From: Auanema rhodensis
Lineage: Eukaryota > Nematoda > Chromadorea > Rhabditida > Rhabditidae
DNA length: 64,000 nucleotides
Direction of reading: 5' to 3'
NCBI GenBank assembly: GCA_964057225.1
Contig: OZ059900.1
Span: 17,561,638 to 17,625,637 of the forward strand
Numbering within the stretch: the first letter of the stretch is position 1; each line of letters starts with the position of its first letter. Shown one piece after another: positions 47,276-59,573 of this stretch. Made by a program: the position numbers and the translations under genes. The notes beneath the pieces were generated by a model. The model ran no database searches. It saw nothing but the letters and a program-made list of their open reading frames with translations, and had not been told where the DNA came from.

Positions 47276-49652
47276 AGAAAATTAAGGAAATTAGCATATT
47301 CTGAGGGCACGCCCCTTATGGCTAATATTGATTAAATCGATTTTTGTTCATATGAGTCGTCAAATGCAACGAATTTCAGCGTGTTACATACTAAAATGAA
47401 GCATTTTACATGCTGAACACTAGAAAAATACAAAAACACAGTATTTCCCATGATAAATATTTTATTATGCTGGAAAACCAGTTTTCGGAAATTTCGCTGT
47501 AAACAAGGTTTTGACTTACGATTTCATGTGTTCAAACTCATGCAATGTCAATGAAACCTAGCTCAAAATTGTTCGTACAACGTCTAGTTCCACTTTCACG
47601 ACAAAAAAACAGGGGTTAGAAAATTAAGGAAATTAGCATATTCTGAGGGCACGCCCCTTATGGCTAATATTGATTAAATCGATTTTTGTTCATATGAGTC
47701 GTCAAATGCAACGAATTTCAGCGTGTTACATACTAAAATGAAGCATTTTACATGCTGAACACTAGAAAAATACAAAAACACAGTATTTCCCATGAGAAAT
47801 ATTTTATTATGCTGGAAAACCAGTTTTTGGAAATTTCGCTGTAAACAAGGTTTTGACTTACGATTTCATGTGTTCAAACTCATGCAATGTCAATGAAACC
47901 TAGCTCAAAATTGTTCGTACAACGTCTAGTTCCACTTTCACGACAAAAAAACAGGGGTTAGAAAATTAAGGAAATTAGCATATTCTGAGGGCACGCCCCT
48001 TATGGCTAATATTGATTAAATCGATTTTTGTTCATATGATTCGTCAAATGCAACGAATTTTAGCGTGTTACATACTAAAATGAAGCATTTTACATGCTGA
48101 ACACTAGAAAAAAACAAAAACACAGTATTTCCCATGAGAAATATTTTATTATGCTGGAAAACCAGTTTTTGGAAATTTCGCTGTAAACAAGGTTTTGACT
48201 TACGATTTCATGTGTTCAAACTCATGCAATGTCAATGAAACTTAGCTCAAAATTGTTCGTACAACGTCTAGTTCCACTTTCACGACAAAAAAACAGGGGT
48301 TAGAAAATTAAGGAAATTAGCATATTCTGAGGGCACGCCCCTTATGGCTAATATTGATTAAATCGATTTTTGTTCATATGAGTCGTCAAATGCAACGAAT
48401 TTCAGCGTGTTACATACTAAAATGAAGCATTTTACATGCTGAACACTAGAAAAATACAAAAACACAGTATTTCCCATGAGAAATATTTTATTATGCTTGA
48501 AAACCAGTTTTTGGAAATTTCGCTGTAAACAAGGTTTTGACTTACGATTTCATGTGTTCAAACTCATGCAATGTCAATGAAACCTAGCTCAAAATTGTTC
48601 GTACAACGTCTAGTTCCACTTTCACGACAAAAAAACAGGGGTTAGAAAATTAAGGAAATTAGCATATTCTGAGGGCACGCCCCTTATGGCTAATATTGAT
48701 TAAATCGATTTTTGTTCATATGAGTCGTCAAATGCAACGAATTTCAGCGTGTTACATACTAAAATGAAGCATTTCACATGCTGAACACTAGAAGAATACA
48801 AAAACACAGTATTTCCCATGAGAAATATTTTATTATGCTGGAAAACCAGTTTTTGGAAATTTCGCTGTAAACAAGGTTTTGACTTACGATTTCATGTGTT
48901 CAAACTCATGCAATGTCAATGAAACCTAGCTCAAAATTGTTTGTACAACGTCTAGTTCCACTTTCACGACAAAAAAACAGGGGTTAGAAAATTAAGGAAA
49001 TTAGCATATTCTGAGGGCACGCCCCTTATGGCTAATATTGATTAAATCGATTTTTGTTCATATGAGTCGTCAAATGCAACGAATTTCAGCGTGTTACATA
49101 CTAAAATGAAGCATTTCACATGCTGAACACTAGAAGAATACAAAAACACAGTATTTCCCATGAGAAATATTTTATTATGCTGGAAAACCAGTTTTTGGAA
49201 ATTTCGCTGTAAACAAGGTTTTGACTTACGATTTCATGTGTTCAAACTCATGCAATGTCAATGAAACCTAGCTCAAAATTGTTCGTACAACGTCTAGTTC
49301 CACTTTCACGACAAAAAAACAGGGGTTAGAAAATTAAGGAAATTAGCATATTCTGAGGGCACGCCCCTTATGGCTAATATTGATTAAATCGATTTTTGTT
49401 CATATGAGTCGTCAAATGCAACGAATTTCAGCGTGTTACATACTAAAATGAAGCATTTTACATGCTGAACACTAGAAAAATACAAAAACACAGTATTTCC
49501 CATGAGAAATATTTTATTATGCTGGAAAACCAGTTTTTGGAAATTTCGCTGTAAACAAGGTTTTGACTTACGATTTCATGTGTTCAAACTCATGCAATGT
49601 CAATGAAACCTAGCTCAAAATTGTTCGTACAACGTCTAGTTCCACTTTCACG

Positions 49653-52600
49653 ACAAAAAAACAGGGGTTAGAAAATTAAGGAAATTAGCATATTCTGAGG
49701 GCACGCCCCTTATGGCTAATAATGATTAAATCGATTTTTGTTCATATGAGTCGTCAAATGCAACGAATTTCAGCGTGTTACATACTAAAATGAAGCATTT
49801 TACATGCTGAACACTAGAAAAATACAAAAACACAGTATTTCCCATGAGAAATATTTTATTATGCTGGAAAACCAGTTTTTGGAAATTTCGCTGTAAACAA
49901 GGTTTTGACTTACGATTTCATGTGTTCAAACTCATGCAATGTCAATGAAACCTAGCTCAAAATTGTTCGTACAACGTCTAGTTCCACTTTCACGACAAAA
50001 AAACAGGGGTTAGAAAATTAAGGAAATTAGCATATTCTGAGGGCACGCCCCTTATGGCTAATATTGATTAAATCGATTTTTGTTCATATGAGTCGTCAAA
50101 TGCAACGAATTTCAGCGTGTTACATACTTAAATGAAGCATTTTACATGCTGAACACTAGAAAAATACAAAAACACAGTATTTCCCATGAGAAATATTTTA
50201 TTATGCTGGAAAACCAGTTTTTGGAAATTTCGCTGTAAACAAGGTTTTGACTTACGATTTCATGTGTTCAAACTCATGCAATGTCAATGAAACCTAGCTC
50301 AAAATTGTTCGTACAACGTCTAGTTCCACTTTCACGACAAAAAAACAGGGGTTAGAAAATTAAGGAAATTAGCATATTCTGAGGGCACGCCCCTTATGGC
50401 TAATAATGATTAAATCGATTTTTGTTCATATGAGTCGTCAAATGCAACGAATTTCAGCGTGTTACATACTAAAATGAAGCATTTTACATGCTGAACACTA
50501 GAAAAATACAAAAACACAGTATTTCCCATGAGAAATATTTTATTATGCTGGAAAACCAGTTTTTGGAAATTTCGCTGTAAACAAGGTTTTGACTTACGAT
50601 TTCATGTGTTCAAACTCATGCAATGTCAATGAAACCTAGCTCAAAATTGTTCGTACAACGTCTAGTTCCACTTTCACGACAAAAAAACAAGGGTTAGAAA
50701 ATTAAGGAAATTAGCATATTCTGAGGGCACGCCCCTTATGGCTAATATTGATTAAATCGATTTTTGTTCATATGAGTCGTCAAATGCAACGAATTTCAGC
50801 GTGTTACATACTTAAATGAAGCATTTTACATGCTGAACACTAGAAAAATACAAAAACACAGTATTTCCCATGAGAAATATTTTATTATGCTGGAAAACCA
50901 GTTTTTGGAAATTTCGCTGTAAACAAGGTTTTGACTTACGATTTCATGTGTTCAAACTCATGCAATGTCAATGAAACCTAGCTCAAAATTGTTCGTACTA
51001 CGTCTAGTTCCACTTTCACGACAAAAAAACAGGGGTTAGAAAATTAAGGAAATTAGCATATTCTGAGGGCACGCCCCTTATGGCTAATATTGATTAAATC
51101 GATTTTTGTTCATATGAGTCGTCAAATGCAACGAATTTCAGCGTGTTACATACTTAAATGAAGCATTTTACATGCTGAACACTAGAAAAATACAAAAACA
51201 CAGTATTTCCCATGAGAAATATTTTATTATGCTGGAAAACCAGTTTTTGGAAATTTCGCTGTAAACAAGGTTTTGACTTACGATTTCATGTGTTTAAACT
51301 CATGCAATGTCAATGAAACCTAGCTCAAAATTGTTCGTACAACGTCTAGTTCCACTTTCACGACAAAAAAACAAGGGTTAGAAAATTAAGGAAATTAGCA
51401 TATTCTGAGGGCACGCCCCTTATGGCTAATATTGATTAAATCGATTTTTGTTCATATGAGTCGTCAAATGCAACGAATTTCAGCGTGTTACATACTTAAA
51501 TGAAGCATTTTACATGCTGAACACTAGAAAAATACAAAAACACAGTATTTCCCATGAGAAATATTTTATTATGCTGGAAAACCAGTTTTTGGAAATTTCG
51601 CTGTAAACAAGGTTTTGACTTACGATTTCATGTGTTTAAACTCATGCAATGTCAATGAAACCTAGCTCAAAATTGTTCGTACAACGTCTAGTTCCACTTT
51701 CACGACAAAAAAACAGGGGTTAGAAAATTAAGGAAATTAGCATATTCTGAGGGCACGCCCCTTATGGCTAATATTGATTAAATCGATTTTTGTTCATATG
51801 AGTCGTCAAATGCAACGAATTTCAGCGTGTTACATACTAAAATGAAGCATTTTACATGCTGAACACTAGAAAAATACAAAAACACAGTATTTCCCATGAG
51901 AAATATTTTATTATGCTGGAAAACCAGTTTTTGGAAATTTCGCTGTAAACAAGGTTTTGACTTACGATTTCATGTGTTCAAACTCATGCAATGTCAATGA
52001 AACCTAGCTCAAAATTGTTCGTACAACGTCTAGTTCCACTTTCACGACAAAAAAACAGGGGTTAGAAAATTAAGGAAATTAGCATATTCTGAGGGCACGC
52101 CCCTTATGGCTAATAATGATTAAATCGATTTTTGTTCATATGAGTCGTCAAATGCAACGAATTTCAGCGTGTTACATACTAAAATGAAGCATTTTACATG
52201 CTGAACACTAGAAAAATACAAAAACACAGTATTTCCCATGAGAAATATTTTATTATGCTGGAAAACCAGTTTTTGGAAATTTCGCTGTAAACAAGGTTTT
52301 GACTTACGATTTCATGTGTTCAAACTCATGCAATGTCAATGAAACCTAGCTCAAAATTGTTCGTACAACGTCTAGTTCCACTTTCACGACAAAAAAACAG
52401 GGGTTAGAAAATTAAGGAAATTAGCATATTCTGAGGGCACGCCCCTTATGGCTAATATTGATTAAATCGATTTTTGTTCATATGAGTCGTCAAATGCAAC
52501 GAATTTCAGCGTGTTACATACTTAAATGAAGCATTTTACATGCTGAACACTAGAAAAATACAAAAACACAGTATTTCCCATGAGAAATATTTTATTATGC

Positions 52601-54440
52601 TGGAAAACCAGTTTTTGGAAATTTCGCTGTAAACAAGGTTTTGACTTACGATTTCATGTGTTCAAACTCATGCAATGTCAATGAAACCTAGCTCAAAATT
52701 GTTCGTACAACGTCTAGTTCCACTTTCACGACAAAAAAACAGGGGTTAGAAAATTAAGGAAATTAGCATATTCTGAGGGCACGCCCCTTATGGCTAATAA
52801 TGATTAAATCGATTTTTGTTCATATGAGTCGTCAAATGCAACGAATTTCAGCGTGTTACATACTAAAATGAAGCATTTTACATGCTGAACACTAGAAAAA
52901 TACAAAAACACAGTATTTCCCATGAGAAATATTTTATTATGCTGGAAAACCAGTTTTTGGAAATTTCGCTGTAAACAAGGTTTTGACTTACGATTTCATG
53001 TGTTCAAACTCATGCAATGTCAATGAAACCTAGCTCAAAATTGTTCGTACAACGTCTAGTTCCACTTTCAAGACAAAAAAACAGGGGTTAGAAAATTAAG
53101 GAAATTAGCATATTCTGAGGGCACGCCCCTTATGGCTAATATTGATTAAATCGATTTTTGTTCATATGAGTCGTCAAATGCAACGAATTTCAGCGTGTTA
53201 CATACTTAAATGAAGCATTTTACATGCTGAACACTAGAAAAATACAAAAACACAGTATTTCCCATGAGAAATATTTTATTATGCTGGAAAACCAGTTTTT
53301 GGAAATTTCGCTGTAAACAAGGTTTTGACTTACGATTTCATGTGTTCAAACTCATGCAATGTCAATGAAACCTAGCTCAAAATTGTTCGTACTACGTCTA
53401 GTTCCACTTTCACGACAAAAAAACAGGGGTTAGAAAATTAAGGAAATTAGCATATTCTGAGGGCACGCCCCTTATGGCTAATATTGATTAAATCGATTTT
53501 TGTTCATATGAGTCGTCAAATGCAACGAATTTCAGCGTGTTACATACTTAAATGAAGCATTTTACATGCTGAACACTAGAAAAATACAAAAACACAGTAT
53601 TTCCCATGAGAAATATTTTATTATGCTGGAAAACCAGTTTTTGGAAATTTCGCTGTAAACAAGGTTTTGACTTACGATTTCATGTGTTTAAACTCATGCA
53701 ATGTCAATGAAACCTAGCTCAAAATTGTTCGTACAACGTCTAGTTCCACTTTCACGACAAAAAAACAAGGGTTAGAAAATTAAGGAAATTAGCATATTCT
53801 GAGGGCACGCCCCTTATGGCTAATATTGATTAAATCGATTTTTGTTCATATGAGTCGTCAAATGCAACGAATTTCAGCGTGTTACATACTTAAATGAAGC
53901 ATTTTACATGCTGAACACTAGAAAAATACAAAAACACAGTATTTCCCATGAGAAATATTTTATTATGCTGGAAAACCAGTTTTTGGAAATTTCGCTGTAA
54001 ACAAGGTTTTGACTTACGATTTCATGTGTTTAAACTCATGCAATGTCAATGAAACCTAGCTCAAAATTGTTCGTACAACGTCTAGTTCCACTTTCACGAC
54101 AAAAAAACAGGGGTTAGAAAATTAAGGAAATTAGCATATTCTGAGGGCACGCCCCTTATGGCTAATATTGATTAAATCGATTTTTGTTCATATGAGTCGT
54201 CAAATGCAACGAATTTCAGCGTGTTACATACTAAAATGAAGCATTTTACATGCTGAACACTAGAAAAATACAAAAACACAGTATTTCCCATGAGAAATAT
54301 TTTATTATGCTGGAAAACCAGTTTCTGGAAATTTCGCTGTAAACAAGGTTTTGACTTACGATTTCATGTGTTCAAACTCATGCAATGTCAATGAAACCTA
54401 GCTCAAAATTGTTCGTACAACGTCTAGTTCCACTTTCACG
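49653..54440 (+). repeat. 7-mer HOR, two tandem copies of 2394 bp
   Basis: Copies are 49653-52046 and 52047-54440. The order of types is taataatg; acttaaatg; taataatg; acttaaatg with 'gtacta'; acttaaatg with gtttaaac; caaggg, acttaaatg and gtttaaac; plain. The rare 'gtacta' marker lies at 50996 and 53390, exactly 2394 bp apart. Differences include 'caaggg' at 50679 versus 'caagac' and 'cagggg' at 53073, and 'gtttctgg' in the last monomer of copy 2 only. Confidence 0.92.
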
Positions 54441-57400
54441 ACAAAAAAAACAGGGGTTAGAAAATTAAGGAAATTAGCATATTCTGAGGGCACGCCCCTT
54501 ATGGCTAATATTGATTAAATCGATTTTTGTTCATATGAGTCGTCAAATGCAACGAATTTCAGCGTGTTACATACTAAAATGAAGCATTTTATATGCTGAA
54601 CACTAGAAAAATACAAAAACACAGTATTTCCCATGAGAAATATTTTATTATGCTGGAAAACCAGTTTTTGGAAATTTCGCTGTAACCAAGGTTTTGACTT
54701 ACGATTTCATGTGTTCAAACTCATGCAATGTCAATGAAACCTAGCTCAAAATTGTTCGTACAACGTCTAGTTCCACTTTCACGACAAAAAAACAGGGGTT
54801 AGAAAATTAAGGAAATTAGCATATTCTGAGGGCACGCCCCTTATGGCTAATAATGATTAAATCGATTTTTGTTCATATGAGTCGTCAAATGCAACGAATT
54901 TCAGCGTGTTACATACTAAAATGAAGCATTTTACATGCTGAACACTAGAAAAATACAAAAACACAGTATTTCCCATGAGAAATATTTTATTATGCTGGAA
55001 AACCAGTTTTTGGAAATTTCGCTGTAAACAAGGTTTTGACTTACGATTTCATGTGTTCAAACTCATGCAATGTCAATGAAACCTAGCTCAAAATTGTTCG
55101 TACAACGTCTAGTTCCACTTTCACGACAAAAAAACAGGGGTTAGAAAATTAAGGAAATTAGCATATTCTGAGGGCACGCCCCTTATGGCTAATATTGATT
55201 AAATCGATTTTTGTTCATATGAGTCGTCAAATGCAACGAATTTCAGCGTGTTACATACTTGAATGAAGCATTTTACATGCTGAACACTAGAAAAATACAA
55301 AAACACAGTATTTCCCATGAGAAATATTTTATTATGCTGGAAAACCAGTTTTTGGAAATTTCGCTGTAAACAAGGTTTTGACTTACGATTTCATGTGTTC
55401 AAACTCATGCAATGTCAATGAAACCTAGCTCAAAATTGTTCGTACAACGTCTAGTTCCACTTTCACGACAAAAAAACAGGGGTTAGAAAATTAAGGAAAT
55501 TAGCATATTCTGAGGGCACGCCCCTTATGGCTAATAATGATTAAATCGATTTTTGTTCATATGAGTCGTCAAATGCAACGAATTTCAGCGTGTTACATAC
55601 TAAAATGAAGCATTTTACATGCTGAACACTAGAAAAATACAAAAACACAGTATTTCCCATGAGAAATATTTTATTATGCTGGAAAACCAGTTTTTGGAAA
55701 TTTCGCTGTAAACAAGGTTTTGACTTACGATTTCATGTGTTCAAACTCATGCAATGTCAATGAAACCTAGCTCAAAATTGTTCGTACAACGTCTAGTTCC
55801 ACTTTCACGACAAAAAAACAGGGGTTAGAAAATTAAGGAAATTAGCATATTCTGAGGGCACGCCCCTTATGGCTAATATTGATTAAATCGATTTTTGTTC
55901 ATATGAGTCGTCAAATGCAACGAATTTCAGCGTGTTACATACTAAAATGAAGCATTTTACATGCTGAACACTAGAAAAATACAAAAACACAGTATTTCCC
56001 ATGAGAAATATTTTATTATGCTGGAAAACCAGTTTTTGGAAATTTCGCTGTAAACAAGGTTTTGACTTACGATTTCATGTGTTCAAACTCATGCAATGTC
56101 AATGAAACCTAGCTCAAAATTGTTCGTACAACGTCTAGTTCCACTTTCACGACAAAAAAACAGGGGTTAGAAAATTAAGGAAATTAGCATATTCTGAGGG
56201 CACGCCCCTTATGGCTAATATTGATTAAATCGATTTTTGTTCATATGAGTCGTCAAATGCAACGAATTTCAGCGTGTTACATACTAAAATGAAGCATTTT
56301 ATATGCTGAACACTAGAAAAATACAAAAACACAGTATTTCCCATGAGAAATATTTTATTATGCTGGAAAACCAGTTTTTGGAAATTTCGCTGTAAACAAG
56401 GTTTTGACTTACGATTTCATGTGTTTAAACTCATGCAATGTCAATGAAACCTAGCTCAAAATTGTTCGTACAACGTCTAGTTCCACTTTCACGACAAAAA
56501 AACAAGGGTTAGAAAATTAAGGAAATTAGCATATTCTGAGGGCACGCCCCTTATGGCTAATATTGATTAAATCGATTTTTGTTCATATGAGTCGTCAAAT
56601 GCAACGAATTTCAGCGTGTTACATACTTAAATGAAGCATTTTACATGCTGAACACTAGAAAAATACAAAAACACAGTATTTCCCATGAGAAATATTTTAT
56701 TATGCTGGAAAACCAGTTTTTGGAAATTTCGCTGTAAACAAGGTTTTGACTTACGATTTCATGTGTTTAAACTCATGCAATGTCAATGAAACCTAGCTCA
56801 AAATTGTTCGTACAACGTCTAGTTCCACTTTCACGACAAAAAAACAGGGGTTAGAAAATTAAGGAAATTAGCATATTCTGAGGGCACGCCCCTTATGGCT
56901 AATATTGATTAAATCGATTTTTGTTCATATGAGTCGTCAAATGCAACGAATTTCAGCGTGTTACATACTAAAATGAAGCATTTTACATGCTGAACACTAG
57001 AAAAATACAAAAACACAGTATTTCCCATGAGAAATATTTTATTATGCTGGAAAACCAGTTTCTGGAAATTTCGCTGTAAACAAGGTTTTGACTTACGATT
57101 TCATGTGTTCAAACTCATGCAATGTCAATGAAACCTAGCTCAAAATTGTTCGTACAACGTCTAGTTCCACTTTCACGACAAAAAAAACAGGGGTTAGAAA
57201 ATTAAGGAAATTAGCATATTCTGAGGGCACGCCCCTTATGGCTAATATTGATTAAATCGATTTTTGTTCATATGAGTCGTCAAATGCAACGAATTTCAGC
57301 GTGTTACATACTAAAATGAAGCATTTTATATGCTGAACACTAGAAAAATACAAAAACACAGTATTTCCCATGAGAAATATTTTATTATGCTGGAAAACCA

Positions 57401-59573
57401 GTTTTTGGAAATTTCGCTGTAACCAAGGTTTTGACTTACGATTTCATGTGTTCAAACTCATGCAATGTCAATGAAACCTAGCTCAAAATTGTTCGTACAA
57501 CGTCTAGTTCCACTTTCACGACAAAAAAACAGGGGTTAGAAAATTAAGGAAATTAGCATATTCTGAGGGCACGCCCCTTATGGCTAATAATGATTAAATC
57601 GATTTTTGTTCATATGAGTCGTCAAATGCAACGAATTTCAGCGTGTTACATACTAAAATGAAGCATTTTACATGCTGAACACTAGAAAAATACAAAAACA
57701 CAGTATTTCCCATGAGAAATATTTTATTATGCTGGAAAACCAGTTTTTGGAAATTTCGCTGTAAACAAGGTTTTGACTTACGATTTCATGTGTTCAAACT
57801 CATGCAATGTCAATGAAACCTAGCTCAAAATTGTTCGTACAACGTCTAGTTCCACTTTCACGACAAAAAAACAGGGGTTAGAAAATTAAGGAAATTAGCA
57901 TATTCTGAGGGCACGCCCCTTATGGCTAATATTGATTAAATCGATTTTTGTTCATATGAGTCGTCAAATGCAACGAATTTCAGCGTGTTACATACTAAAA
58001 TGAAGCATTTTACATGCTGAACACTAGAAAAAAACAAAAACACAGTATTTCCCATGAGAAATATTTTATTATGCTGGAAAACCAGTTTTTGGAAATTTCG
58101 CTGTAAACAAGGTTTTGACTTACGATTTCATGTGTTCAAACTCATGCAATGTCAATGAAACCTAGCTCAAAATTGTTCGTACAACGTCTAGTTCCACTTT
58201 CACGACAAAAAAACAGGGGTTAGAAAATTAAGGAAATTAGCATATTCTGAGGGCACGCCCCTTATGGCTAATAATGATTAAATCGATTTTTGTTCATATG
58301 AGTCGTCAAATGCAACGAATTTCAGTGTGTTACATACTAAAATGAAGCATTTTACATGCTGAACACTAGAAAAATACAAAAACACAGTATTTCCCATGAG
58401 AAATATTTTATTATGCTGGAAAACCAGTTTTTGGAAATTTCGCTGTAAACAAGGTTTTGACTTACGATTTCATGTGTTCAAACTCATGCAATGTCAATGA
58501 AACCTAGCTCAAAATTGTTCGTACAACGTCTAGTTCCACTTTCACGACAAAAAAACAGGGGTTAGAAAATTAAGGAAATTAGCATATTCTGAGGGCACGC
58601 CCCTTATGGCTAATATTGATTAAATCGATTTTTGTTCATATGAGTCGTCAAATGCAACGAATTTCAGCGTGTTACATACTTAAATGAAGCATTTTACATG
58701 CTGAAAACTAGAAAAATACAAAAACACAGTATTTCCCATGAGAAATATTTTATTATGCTGGAAAACCAGTTTTTGGAAATTTCGCTGTAAACAAGGTTTT
58801 GACTTACGATTTCATGTGTTTAAACTCATGCAATGTCAATGAAACCTAGCTCAAAATTGTTCGTACAACGTCTAGTTCCACTTTCACGACAAAAAAACAG
58901 GGGTTAGAAAATTAAGGAAATTAGCATATTCTGAGGGCACGCCCCTTATGGCTAATATTGATTAAATCGATTTTTGTTCATATGAGTCGTCAAATGCAAC
59001 GAATTTCAGCGTGTTACATACTAAAATGAAGCATTTTACATGCTGAACACTAGAAAAATACAAAAACACAGTATTTCCCATGAGAAATATTTTATTATGC
59101 TGGAAAACCAGTTTCTGGAAATTTCGCTGTAAACAAGGTTTTGACTTACGATTTCATGTGTTCAAACTCATGCAATGTCAATGAAACCTAGCTCAAAATT
59201 GTTCGTACAACGTCTAGTTCCACTTTCACGACAAAAAAAACAGGGGTTAGAAAATTAAGGAAATTAGCATATTCTGAGGGCACGCCCCTTATGGCTAATA
59301 TTGATTAAATCGATTTTTGTTCATATGAGTCGTCAAATGCAACGAATTTCAGCGTGTTACATACTAAAATGAAGCATTTTATATGCTGAACACTAGAAAA
59401 ATACAAAAACACAGTATTTCCCATGAGAAATATTTTATTATGCTGGAAAACCAGTTTTTGGAAATTTCGCTGTAACCAAGGTTTTGACTTACGATTTCAT
59501 GTGTTCAAACTCATGCAATGTCAATGAAACCTAGCTCAAAATTGTTCGTACAACGTCTAGTTCCACTTTCACG
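54099..59573 (+). repeat. 8-mer HOR (2737 bp) with a shortened 6-mer third copy
   Basis: A pair of monomers, 'gtttctgg' followed by A8/'ttatatg'/'aaccaagg', recurs at 54099, 56836 and 58889. The first two are 2737 bp apart (eight units plus one base) and the last two 2053 bp apart (six units plus one). Between them lie taataatg, acttgaatg or gaaaaaaac, taataatg, and then gtttaaac monomers. The 6-mer looks like the 8-mer after loss of two monomers. This block continues directly from the 7-mer HOR, so the HOR length changed in place. Confidence 0.88.

Larger units (their letters stand above)
43117..49652 (+). repeat. 12-monomer duplication (4123 bp) spanning two 19-bp-insertion monomers
   Basis: Copy 1 begins at 43117 and copy 2 at 47240. 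Both start with the 19-bp insertion and 'catgataaat', then a plain monomer, and later 'cttgaaaacc', 'catttcac/gaagaatac', a plain monomer and 'taataatg'. Copy 2 has two extra monomers: one with 'catatgattcg' and 'gaaaaaaac' (47943), and a second 'gaagaatac' monomer (48969). The 'catatgattcg' monomer also occurs at 42433 after the insertion monomer at 41730. Copy 2 is thus a mosaic of the two earlier neighbourhoods. Confidence 0.8.
44846..59573 (+). repeat. Array domain 6: 'taataatg/acttaaatg/gtttaaac' HOR domain
   Basis: Monomers with 'taataatgatt' alternate with monomers carrying 'acttaaatg', often with 'gtttaaac' or 'caagggtta'. 'taataatg' markers (position of 'aatgatt') lie at 44914, 45598, 46282, 49721, 50405, 52115, 52799, 54852, 55536, 57589 and 58273. 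Many successive pairs are exactly 684 bp apart. The domain contains the 7-mer and 8-mer HORs and encloses the 19-bp-insertion block at 47240-49652. 'taataatg' is otherwise found only at 9301 and 13403. Confidence 0.8.
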
